The translations under genes were made by a program, and so were the position numbers. Of a DNA stretch of 64,000 nucleotides, positions 11,001-23,800 are shown piece after piece. Numbering within the stretch: the stretch's first letter is position 1; each line of letters starts with the position of its first letter. Under the pieces are notes generated by a model. It was not told the origin of the DNA. It saw only the letters and a program-made list of their open reading frames with translations, and did no database searches. The DNA comes from Lumbricus terrestris (lineage: Eukaryota > Annelida > Clitellata > Crassiclitellata > Lumbricidae), in NCBI GenBank assembly GCA_949752735.1, contig OX457052.1, forward strand, positions 13,305,037-13,369,036, written 5' to 3'.

Positions 11001-14000
11001 GTTTCTTTCTATGCTGTCTCATTTAGTTATCACTGTCATCTAGGCCTACACATCTTTTAACTTACCGTCGCATGTTCGTTCATCTCCGGTCAAACTATAT
11101 CCTGGCAGGCAGTCGCACGTGTAGTTTCCAATGCCATTTATACACAGTTGAGAACAATTGGATGTCCCAGATGCACACTCATCGATATCTAGAAATCGCA
11201 AAGAAGCTATCTGTTACAGTTTTATTTTATCCTTTCCTTATTTTCTATGCAGAGTTAGTCGCATTCAGATTTTCCAGAAAGGCATTGAACGATATGAACA
11301 AATGGCGAAAACAATTTACACGATTGCACGTCTGTTCAGCATGCTTTGTAGCTCTCTTTCTATCCTACAAGATCATTGAGTTGTCTACACATCTTTCAAC
11401 TTACCGTTGCATGTTCCTTTATCTTCCGATAAACTATATCCTGCAAGACAATCGCACGTGCAGCTTCCAATGCCATTTTTACACAACTGAGTGCAATTGG
11501 ATGTTCCGGATGCACATTCATCGATATCTACAAAATAAAATAGCAAAGAAGCAATCTGCTTATTTTGTCTATTTTCTCATTTTATGTGCAGAAAACATTC
11601 AGATCATGTTTCAGACATCGTAATCGTAAACACGGAACTTCTACAGCGCCTACAAAACGGAAGTCATCCAGCTTATTGCATGAGCTCAGTCAAGACAAAA
11701 TCGACAGGCAGGGGTCACGAACCGGAGAATAGCTAATCAGACGGCTAGGGTGGATGGTGTTTAAAGTTGAAACGAGTGATAGGTAGGGGAAACGACGGAT
11801 CATGGCAGGGTAGGATCAGGATAAAAATGCATTGAACGATATCAGCAAATAACGAAAACATGTCTGTTCAACTTGCTTAGTCATTCTCTGAATTTCATGC
11901 CGACTCATTGAGTTAGGACTATTTATACATGTTTCAACTTACCGTTGCATGATCGTTCATCTTCCGCCAGACTATATCCTCGCTGGCAGTCGCACGTATA
12001 GTTTCCAAGAACGTTTACACACAGTTGAGAACAACCGGAAGTAGTTGGCTAACTGTCTTAATGAGCTCAGTGACGTCACTGAGTGAGCTCATTAAGACAG
12101 TTAGCCTGGGTGAGCTCATTAGTATGCAGAGCTCAGACAATGACAAGCTCCGCCCCTAATTAATATTCATGCTGTGACGTCATTTGCTAGAACTTTCTGG
12201 ACCATTCTAGAAGGTCTATTGTTCCTTTGTCCGGCTCTTTGTCCGTCTGCGTGTTTGTCTAACTGTCTGTGTGCATACCTAGGTGATTAAGAGATCGTTT
12301 ATGATGCGCGCGCGCGTAATGGCTTTATTATACATGATAAGAATCTCTACGGCGCGCCAGCGCAGACGAATTTCAAAATAAAAAACTCAGAAAACTCCAA
12401 GATTTTCCACTTAGACAAAGCACTAAATTTTCACTTTTATCTTTTAATGCAGTGAATGTACTATAGTCAATGCTTTAATTTAATAATTAAATGCGTGCAA
12501 GGAGGATGCTTGTCAGATGGCGCCACTTATTGTAATTACTTTATTTAAAAGATGATACTTGTATCTTTAAGAATTATTTGTTATGCAATCTTTGCGAGTG
12601 ATACACGGTTTATGCAAATATGTGTCCGTCAAATGTTGAATGTGAAATGGATGTATTTGGCAACTACAAGTGCGAATGCGACATTTGTGGAATCGATGAG
12701 CGAACGGAGGATGAGAAAGCTACGAAATATCGCCTCATGAGATTGAAAGCGGAGAATGAAAAACTCAAAAAAGCAGCTACTTGCGCGGTATGTAAAAATA
12801 AGCAAGTGGAAACACTGCTACTTCCATGCAGACACGTAAATATGTGCGACCCATGTACAGACGAAGCTACAGAATGTCCTCAATGCAAAGAACGCATATT
12901 GGGCTTTGTCAGAATATATATTGTATAAAAGTTTCTTACATCATTTCAAGAACTCACTTTTCGTTATGGATCCAACTTGGCAACACCCGTTTTCGGCTAT
13001 AGTGAGCGGACCTTCTGGATGTGGGAAAACACAATTCACGCTACGATTTATAGATCATTTACATTATATGGTCAAACCTCAGATAGAAAAAATTATCTGG
13101 TGTTACGGAATATACCAAGAGATTTTCGACAAATATTCGCAAATTCAATTTCACGAAGGATTACCCGACTTGAATATTTTCGATGGTAAGCAGAAAACGC
13201 TTCTGATATTGGACGACCTTATGAGCGAGACTGATGACCGCGTTACCAAATTATTTACAAAGATCAGCCACCACAGGAACGTTTCGATACTGTACCTGAC
13301 GCAGAATCTATTCTACAGCAGCAAACATACGAGAACCATCAGTTTGAATGCACATTACTTTGTTCTTTTCAAAAACGTGAGAGATTCGACGCAGATAGCA
13401 AACCTGGCAAGGCAGATGTTCCCCGGCAAGTCGAATTTCATGATAGAGGCATTCGGAGATGCGACCATGGCGCCTTTCGGATATCTGTTGGTTGATCTCA
13501 AACCGGAGACGGATGAACGTTGCAGATTAAGAACGAACATTTTCCCTGGCGAGACGCATTTTGTATACGTAAGAAAGTGAATATAAGGTCGTGTAATCGC
13601 TCGAACGTTCATTCGTTGAAAATGACGGCTCCACTGAAGGAGAAATTTGAGAAACTGAGATTGCTTAAAGAGTCGTCACCCAAAGTGAGGAAACGTATTT
13701 TGAAAGATTGCAACACCTCTCTACTTTACTGTCTCTGTGAGTGTGCACTCAACGTTTTAAAAGGAGTTGTTCCTTTGGAAAAAGCTCAGAAGAAGAGACT
13801 TGGTCGTTTCAAACACAAGTTAAGAAAATTGGCTTCCAAGAAAACTCGTGTAAAGATTAAGAAACGATTAGTACAGACTGGTGGTTTCATAGGTGCATTA
13901 CTTACCCCCGTGCTTTCCTTTCTGGGTACCTTGCTAAGTAATAAACTGTAGCATGGAACATACAAAGAAGATGGTCTTGGTTGAACCCAGACAGATTGAA

Positions 14001-17000
14001 AAATGGAAGGAAACCATGTTGGACAAGACTTTGTCCAAATTGGATACGCAGATGTACGACATTCTGCATCGCGATATTGCCGATGACGATAAAGCTAAAC
14101 TCTATTCCAACAGTCTGAGTCGCTATCTGAACATTGATAAACCTACTGTACTTACCAAATTCGAAAAGAAGGAAGATGAAGTGTCAACTGTTGAGAAAGC
14201 ACAACCGGTCAAAACCAATAGCATAGAAGCTCAAGTCTTGGAAACCGTGCCAAAGAAATGGAAAACGCAGGCTGCTAGACTTTTAACTCACATGAAGAGC
14301 AATCCTGACGTTTCGTGGTCTACTAAAGGTGAACTTGTGCTGAAGAATGCGACTGTTCCGAAGACGCACGTGGTGGACTTGGTAAACGATCTGCTGAGAA
14401 AACGTACAACAGCTTCACCGCCTACCGGATGGATGCAACTGGCCGACGCCTTGAAAGATTCCAACATTCCTCGCGAGTTGATCGGCAATCAAGATCGTTG
14501 GAAATATATTAACGGCCCGCTCGATGATAGTCAGGCATTTACACCGAAAAGTATACACGGAGAACAACATCAACAACACCATCTGAATGCGAGTTGGTTA
14601 CCCTACTGATGGAGTCTTACTTCGATCCTAAACAGCCGGCTAGCTTCGGCGGCGTATCTTCCTTTCAAAGACATAATTATTGACGATAAATTTAAAACTA
14701 AGGATGTTAAACATTGGCTTTCGAAACAGGACGCTTACACGTTACATAAACCTGTCAGGTTGAACTTTAGGCGTAGACAGACTTTTACAGTAGGAATTGA
14801 CGATCTATGGCAAGCTGACTTGGCCGATCTTTCTGCATTGTCGAAACATAATGATAAAAATAAATATATTTTAACGTGTATAGACGTCTTTTCTAAATAT
14901 GCTTGGGCAGTTCCGCTCAAGTCAAAGTCGGGATCAGATTTGACTGCAGCCTTTTCGGCCATTTTGGTAGATAGACAGCCCGCTCATTTACAGACCGACA
15001 AGGGAACAGAGTTCCTTAATAGAAGTTTTCAATCCATGCTGCGCAAGAATTCCATTCGCTTTTACACATCTGAAAATAGCGATATAAAGGCCTCTGTAGT
15101 AGAAAGATTCAATCGCACGCTTAAGACGAAAATGTGGAAGTACTTTACGTATAAGAATACGTATCGATATGTTGATGTTTTGCAAGATCTTATGCAATCG
15201 TACAACAATACATATCATAGAAGTATAGACATGATACCTAGTCAAGTGACAAAGGAAGACGAAAATAGTATTAGAAGTCGTTTGTACGGTCAAAAGAAAA
15301 GTCCAGCAAAGTGGAAATATGCAGTAGGTGATAAAGTGAGAATTGCAAAGGCTAGAATCGCATTCAAAAAGGGCTACCTTCCCTCTTGGTCCGAAGAGAT
15401 TTTTAAGATCATAGCTCGCATACCTTCCGATCCAGTAACTTACGAATTAGCCGATTTAAAAGACGAGACGCTAAAGGGTAAATTCTACGAAGTCGAATTG
15501 CAAAGAATTTTGAAAGATGACGTGTACGGTATCGAAAAGGTCTTAAAAACGCGTAAGCGCCGTGGAAAGACCGAATATTATGTCAAGTGGAAAGGTTACG
15601 ACGACAAATTTAACTCTTGGACTCAGGATATATTCGATGTCTAGCACTGACAATGCGCATTCTGTAATAGTCTACATGCGAGTATGGCTCACTTTTATCT
15701 AGCGCTACCAAGCAACAGCTCCATGAAGTATTATCCAAGCAATACTGCGGCACACTTTACAACAAAATTGGAAAACGGCATTTCGTTATCGGGCGATTGG
15801 GAAGTTGGCTTGATTGAAATACATTATCCGCACACGTGGAACAATATAACATCCGACGATTGTGAATTTATTTATTGGCAAGAATCGAAAAAGTATTCTG
15901 ACGGTTTGCATTGGCCAGGCGATCAAAAGACAATACAATTACCTACTGGGTATTACGAAAATATGCATGATATTGTATATGCTGTAAATACGAATATACA
16001 GGAGTTTGCGGTCGAACATAAACTTGATAAATATTCACATTTTAAATATGACACAATAACGAAAACACTCAAAGGTGAAATAAATCTAGGAGCGGGAGTA
16101 AGATTCTCCACAGCATTATGCTTTATTTTGGGCATAGACGAAAGACAGAATCCTATTTATAACCTCAATTTTGGTAAATATGACGCTGAAGAGAATGAAG
16201 AATATTATAAAGAGCATTACGAAGAGTTTAATAAAGTATGGGATGAGGTACCCGATGTGGAATGGGAATCTGAGTATATTGGAGATATAAATCCAGCATT
16301 CTCAAGCATACACGTTTATTGCAACATTCTGTCACATGTACCTGTTGGCGATACGACAACCCCATTACTTCGAATAGTTCACATTGAAGGCAAAAATGGC
16401 GACAATGTGCATATCATGTACGAGAATGCAGTCTACGTACCCCTTCAGCAGAAAAGCTTCGATTCGATAGAAATAGATATTAGGGGCGACACTGGGAATG
16501 CAATACCATTCGAGTATGGGAAGTCGTTCGTATTACTTCATTTCAGACAGTGCAAGAAACCGCATCTCATTCAATAAAATATGGCTCAATTTTACCTTAC
16601 GCTCCCCAGCAATAGTTCCATGCTGTTTTATCCAAACAATACCATAACACATTTTACCACGAGATTGGAAAATCCAATATCCCTAACCGGTGACTGGGAA
16701 GTCGGGCTAGTTGAATTACAATACCCTCATAGTTGGAGCAATTTAGAAAGAAATGAAGGTAGAATCTCGTATATGCACGTCAAGTTTTCTGAAACGGGTG
16801 ACATACTACCAGGATCGCTGCATAGAACTACACGACTGCCAACCGGATACTATGAAACACCACAAGATCTTATCGATTCCATAAACAAATTTATAAGTCT
16901 TGTTGTGGATGAAATGGAATTGACTACATTCCCAAAGTTCAAATACGATCCTATATCGAAGCGACTCAAGGGTGATATAAACAAAGGTGCAAATATTCAG

Positions 17001-20000
17001 TTTTCACCAACCATATGTTCAATGCTGGGCGTTGATGCACGTCAAAATCCAATTCTCAATTACGATGATGAGGATGACTACATTGTTGATTTCGTGGGCG
17101 ACAATGCTTGCGATGTAAATCGCGGGTTTTGCTCCCTGTACGTATATTGCAATGTGTTGGAACAAGTCCCTGTGGGAGATACGAAGGCACCACTGCTCAG
17201 AATTGTAAACGTGTCAGGGAAAAGTGGCGATAGCGTGCGTGCTACTTACGAAAAGCCCGTTTACATTCCGTTGCAACAGAAGACTTTCGACTCCATCGAG
17301 GTGGATATAAGGGGCGACACTGGAAGTCCTATCCCATTCGAATACGGGAAGGCAATTGTGACACTACACTTTAGACATCGTAAGATACCTTATCTTTTGC
17401 AATGAAAAAACAATTTTGCTGCGATGCAAGTCGTTTGGCATACGAGGACTACTATGTACAACAGAGTGGCAATGGCATGCCAGTTTTTCAAGGTGCGCGC
17501 ATGCAACGTGGGCATGGCGTGGGCAGCTTTCTTGGCGGTCTGTTTAGAAGTGCCTGGCCGCTTATTCAGACTGGCGCTAAGGCAATTGGCAAACAGGTTT
17601 TGAGAACCGGTCTGCAGATTGCCAACGACGTCGCAGACGGTGGTCAGTTGATAGACTCGGCCAAACGTCGCGTTCCAGAAGGTATAAAAGCGTTTACATC
17701 TTCCAAAGATGACAATGTGCAAAGCGGTGGCGGCAGGAAGAGACGTAAAAGATCGTTGAAAAGAATTAACAAGAGAACCAAGGAAGATATTTTCGGCAAA
17801 GTTTGAAAAATGGCATTCGTTCATCCACAATCTTGCGAATGTACAAAGAGCGAATTGGATCTGTTTACCGTACCTCCCACACAGACCAGTATCGAAACCG
17901 GGTCGTACGTAGAGTATAATCCAATAGCCACCATTTCGCAAGGTACGCCGATCGAATTTAGCATTACAGGGGCCGGCCAAGATTATTTGGACTTGTCGAA
18001 TACACAACTATACGTCAGGGCAGCAATAATAAGAGCGAATAACGATCCGACTGATGCTGGCGACCATGTTGGACCTATCAACCTATTCCTACACAGTCTG
18101 TTTTCGGAAGTCGACATCACTTTAAATGACACGCTCGTTACTTCTTCTAACAACACGTATGCGTATCGTAGCTATATGGAGACCATACTTAGTTACGGTG
18201 ATGCAGCCAAAGCTTCGCAACTTACCTCTGCTCTCTTTTACAAGGATACAGCCACACACTTGGAAGACGCCAATCCGCACGACGACGATATAGCGAATGT
18301 CGGTTTTAAGAAACGCAGTGCGTTGACCGACGAAGGACGCGTCGTTGATATGATAGGAGGTATTCACAGCGACCTATTCTTCCAAGAAAGATTTCTCCCA
18401 AACGATATTAATATAAAAATCCGACTCGTAAGAAACAAGGATCCATTCTGCTTGATGTCAGCGACGCAGGGTGCCGCATATAAAGTAAAAATCTTGGAAT
18501 GCAAGTTGTACGTTAGAAAAGTAAAACTAAGTCCGTCGGTGTTTCTAGCGCATGCCAAAGCGCTTGAGGTTGGCAATTTGAAGTTTCCCATTCGAAGAGC
18601 CATTTGCAAGACTTTCACGGTTCCGGCAGGAAACTTGGATGCGTCACAGGAGAGTCTCTTCTCCGGTCAGATTCCTACACGTATCGTTATCGGTTGCGTG
18701 GACAACGACGCGTTTAACGGAGTCTATACGAAGAATCCATTCAACTTCAAACATATGAATCTGACCCAACTAAAAGTATACTTGGACGGTCAACAGCAAA
18801 CCATCAAACCTTTGGAAACGAATTTCGCAAACAATCAGTTTGTGAATGCTTACGCTTCGCTGTTTACTGGTACTGGAAAGTGGATGCGCGACGAAGGAAA
18901 TCAGATAGCGAGAGAGGACTTTGCCGGTGGATACGCTCTTTACGCATTCGATTTAACACCGGACCTGGCAGAAGGTGGTCACTTTAACCTCATCAAACCG
19001 GGAAATATTCGTGTTGATATGAAGTTCGGCCAGGCTTTGGCTAGAACCATAAACGTCATCGCATTCGCAGAATTTGAAAATATTCTGGAAATCGACCGCT
19101 CCAGAAACGTGATTTTCGACTATACCAACTGAAATGGACGGTGACACGATATATTCGATACTACGTGCAGATGCAAAGTGTGATCCCATGTTTCTGGGTG
19201 TGTTTCCATGCGACCGCTTACCTTCAACGATAAACAGAAATCGCCCCTCCATTCTCGTGTGTAATACAGATACGTACGGCAATCCAGGGAAACATTGGAT
19301 CGTTATTTACATAGAGAATTCTGACTATGGGGAATACTTTGACTCGCTGGGCGCACCACCCGAAGCACCGTTCAGAACATTTTTACATAGACATTGTGCA
19401 CGCTGGATTTTTACTGATCGGCAATTGCAAAGCTTAGTTAGCAAATTTTGTGGACATTACTGTATTTTATATTCGTTGCATAGAGCTAGAGGTAGAAATA
19501 TCAATGCTGTAGCGAACATGTTAACTTTTGATACTGGATTGAACGATTATTTAGTTTATAATTTCGTTTCCAAAGCATGAGAATAAAGTTTCTGGAACTT
19601 GAAAAGTGTTGTAGTTATTTGTATGCGTGAATCTGAATGCTAGAGATCGAAAACATACCAAAGTTCTGCTATGATCATTTAATAATGCACACACAACAGA
19701 TGGCGTCAACGTTGTAACAAACTTCATCCTTGTAAGCATTAAAAGATAAAATTTATAAAATCTTGGTTTTTTTCTGAGTGGAAAATTATAGATGTAAAAT
19801 TTTGGGTTTTCTAGGTTTTTTTTTTCTAGGTGGAAAATCTGGGTTTTTTTTCTAGGTGGAAAATCTTGGGTTTTTCTGGGTTTTTTTTTTTTTTTTTTTC
19901 TAGGTGGAAAACCTGACTTTTTCTAGGTGGAAAATCTGGCTTTTTTCTAACTTTTTAATTCGCTGCTTCTAGCATATTTCTTTTTCTCGAAGATGGCCCG

Positions 20001-20845
20001 CGGCACAGATTCTTATCGCAGCAAATAAAGTCATTCATAGCCCTTTCTTCATTAACGTATCGCGTCGGTCGAGTGACCATGCTGAATAATACAATGGTTT
20101 CTTCCACCATAAGAAACACTGATAGTGCCATTCACAAATCTGCATTAGGAGAGGGTATCGCTTTTCGCTTTTTGTAGAATGGACTGGAAAGAAAAAGTAT
20201 AGTTTAAAATGCATGCACGTTGCGATTTAAAATGTATGTATGAACATCGGTTTGACACTTAATTATGACATACACATGTGGAGCAAATACGCAGAGGGCT
20301 TAAAGAGGACCGGTGACCTTTGTATAAGACGCGCGTGATCGGTCCATTGTTAACACAATAGGTGTATGCAGAGTCGGTCAGAAGCGCCGGAGGGCACAGA
20401 GGTCGGCTTTGTCAGACTCGTGTTCCGTCACGCTGCGTGATTTCTGGTGTCGCTGTCCCGATGCTCTGTACAAACTCAGATATTCGCCGAGTATGCGCTC
20501 GCACCCTTACTCTAAATTTCTATATGTTCTAAATTTTACCCTTATATCTCCAATACGCTTATTAGTTGCGCCTTGCGTAGAAAGATGTGTCTGTCGCACT
20601 GCCAGTCTAGGTCCTATATAATCGAGGAGGGATCCGTAAATGTTTCCTCTTTTTAAGATTCAGCGCTGAATAAATTTTAAGAAACAACGCTGCTGATTGC
20701 ATTGATTTATTGCTTATGACAAGTGTGAATAAAAGATTATGTAGCGCATATAGAATGAACTATGTGAGTGAAGCTGGCCAATTCTTAGCTCTTTTTAAAA
20801 TTAATGCGAGACGAGGACGGTTGGTTTGATAGCGCTCTCACACGC

Positions 20846-20877
<32 letters not shown>

Positions 20878-23800
20878 GAGAGTCACATACACAAAGGACA
20901 ATAGTCAATATGCAAATAGGCAAAGCGTGATAGTATCTAGGTATGCACACAGACAGGCACAAACATAGCCAAAGACAGCCAGGCGTACAGACAGACATAC
21001 AAACAGTTACTGGAATTTTCGAGAACGTTCACGTAGATGACGTCACAACATGAATATTAATTAGGTATGTCATTAAAGGCTGCTTATAGCCAGTTAGGTA
21101 TACACACAGACAGGCACAAACATGCACACAGACAGACAGACAAACACGCAGACGGACAAAGAGCCGGACAAAGGAACAATAGACCTTCTAGAATGGTCCA
21201 GAAAGTTCTAGCAAATGACGCCACAGCATGAATATTAATTAGGGGCGGAGCTTGTCATTGTCTGAGCTCTGCATACTAATGAGCTCACCCAGGCTAACTG
21301 TCTTAATGAGCTCACTCAGTGACGTCACTGAGCTCATTAAGACAGTTAGCCAACTACTACCGGATGTTCCAGATGTGCATTCATCGATATCTATATATCG
21401 CAAAGAAGCAACACATGTTCGTTCAGCTTTAAGAAAATCTTTTTCTTATTTCTATACAGAGATGGTATCATTCAAATTTTTCAGGGTGGGGGGTCCCGTA
21501 GCTCAGTGGTGAGAGCGCTGGTCGTTAAACTGAGAGTCATCCGCGCGACCCGGGTTCAAGCCTCGCTCAGGGCATTAATTTATTAAAGTTTCTGTTAGCT
21601 GCCGCTGGCGCTTTGCTGTAGTGTTGCTTGACTCGGGTTCTGCTAAAAATAAAGATAGCCCTCCCACTTCTGGCTTGGCCGATCAGGAGTGATCCAGTAC
21701 TTAGGCCATTAGTGTTAAGACGGTCTTAACACTAATGGCCTAAGTACTGAACCCACTGCTGTAAAGTCGACCTGCGTATCGTGCTATAGTGGGCCGTATT
21801 TCGTATAACATGTAGGCCTACTTGTAATCATTCTGCGGTCTGTCAGATTGAAGCATTAAACGAAGATATTATTATTATCAACAATTAGCAAAAACAATTC
21901 GCATAATTACTTGCACGTCTGTTCACCTTGATTTCTCATTCTCTGTCTTGCAAAGTTGGGTCGTTGAGATGTCTACACATAATTGAACTAACCGTTGCAT
22001 GTTCGTTCATTCTTCGCCAAACTATATCCTGGAAGACAGTCGCACGTGTAGTTTCCAATGCCATTTGTGCACAGTTGGGAACAATTATATGTTCCAGATG
22101 TACACTCGTCGATATCTAGGAATAGCCAAAGAGCAATCTGCCAAGATTATTTTGTCTATTTTCTCATTAAATCTCCGTACGGAGTGAGAGAGCATTCAGA
22201 TGTTCCCGAAATCGGCATCGTTAACTCGGAAATTCTACAGCGCCCACAAAAGCAAAGTCGCGGGTGCCAGCTTACTTGCAGGCGCTCAGTCAAAACAAAG
22301 TCGATAGGGAGATGGTGAAGATAAGGAGAGGCAGGCAGGCAATTAGTCAGACGGCCAAGGTGGATCAGGTTTAGAGTTGAAACGCCGTGTGAGCTGAAAG
22401 ATGTGGAGAGATTAGGATAGGACAGGATAAGGTTAAAATAATTAATTGATCGAAATGAAAAAAATTGAAACGAAAATAACTTGTAAGTCCACGACAACAC
22501 GTCTTTTCAGTCTGTTTTGTCATCCTCTCTCATTGTTGTCTCATTGAGTTGACTACACATCATTCAACTAAGAATGCTCTTCCGCTAATCTGTGTCTTTG
22601 CAGGCAAACCCAGGTGCAATTTCCATGACCAATAATGCACAATCGAATACATTCAAATTCTTGTGTCGTGAAAGGGTCAAAGACATTAAAAATCGCGAAG
22701 AGCATAGTTTGATCAGCTGCATGTCTTTTTAGCTAATTTTGATCATCTGTTTTTTTTCATGCTGTTTCTTTGAGTTTTCAACACATCTTTCATCAATTTA
22801 CCGTTGCATGATCGTTCATCTTCCGTCAAATAATATCCTGGCAGGCAGTCGCACGTGTAGTTTCCAATGCCATTTTTGCACAGATGAGAACAATTGGATG
22901 TTCCAACTGTACACTCGTCGATATCTATAAATCGTAAAGAAGCAACACTTGTCTGTTCAGTTTAGTTAGGTTTTTGGTTATTGTTATGCATGGTCGAAGA
23001 CATTCAAATATTCCACAAAGACATTCGACGATATAAACGAATAGCCAAAGTAATACATTGGCCTACTGGGTGGCTGTTCAACACATCAGTGTTCTTTTGT
23101 TTCTTCATAATGAAGTTTCATTTAGTTAATATCTACACATCTTTTAGCCTACCATCGCATGATTGTTGTCTACACATCATTCAACTTACCGTTGCATGTT
23201 CGTTCATCTTCCGATAAACTATGTCCTGGAAGACAGTCGCACGTATAGTTTCCAAGGGCGTTTATACACAGTTGAGAACAACCGGATGTTCCAGATGTAC
23301 ATTCGTCGATATCTAGAAATCACAAAAAGCTCTCGAGCTTATTTTGTCTATTTGCTAATTTGTATATAGTACCTTAATTTAAGAATGCTCCGCTAATCTG
23401 TATCTTTGCAGGCAAACCTAGGTGCAATTTCCATGACCAATAATGCACAATTGAATACATTCATATTCTTTAGTCGGGAAAGGGTTAAAGACATTGAAAA
23501 AATCGCGAAGACCATAGTAATATCAGCTGCATTCCTTTTTTTAAAGCTAATATTGATCATCTGTTTTTTTCTATGCTGTTTCTTTGAGTTTTCAACGCAT
23601 CTTTCATCAACTTACCGTTGCATGATCGTTGATCTTCCGTCAAATAATATCCTGGCAGGCAGTCGCACGTGTAGTTTCCGAGGTCATTTATACACAGTTG
23701 AGAACAATCGGACGTTCCAGATGTGCATTCATCAGTATCTAGAAATCACAAAGACGCAATCAGATCTCTTCAGCTTTGCCTGTCTATTTGGTGATTTCTA

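Larger units (their letters stand above)
12040..21358 (+). mobile_element. Polinton/Maverick-type virus-like element lacking DNA polymerase B
   Basis: 9319 bp bounded by 221-bp inverted repeats starting AG and ending CT, with exact ACCGGA duplications, inside a cbEGF exon. The plus-strand gene block includes the packaging ATPase, retrovirus-type integrase with chromodomain, adenain-like cysteine protease, pVI/pX-like protein and major capsid protein that define Polintons, adintoviruses and related elements (family knowledge). Typical members are 15-20 kb and encode a ~1000-aa protein-primed PolB. Here the longest frame is 440 aa and no PolB or helicase is present. All frames except the integrase start are intact. 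It could be a non-autonomous element using a partner's polymerase, or a distinct PolB-less lineage. Confidence 0.93.

Noticed and set aside
20409..20621. 70-aa frame inside the Polinton right region
   Set aside because: Low complexity of evidence: no motif, not packed with the other genes, isolated beyond the poly(A) signal.
20940..21137. CRISPR-like regular repeats
   Set aside because: The ACAGACAGGCACAAA motifs are degenerate and irregular, and the context is a eukaryotic TIR. The cbEGF array is likewise exon duplication, not CRISPR.
21489..21575. Functional tRNA gene
   Set aside because: A and B boxes are present, but acceptor and T stems do not pair well and a SINE body follows.
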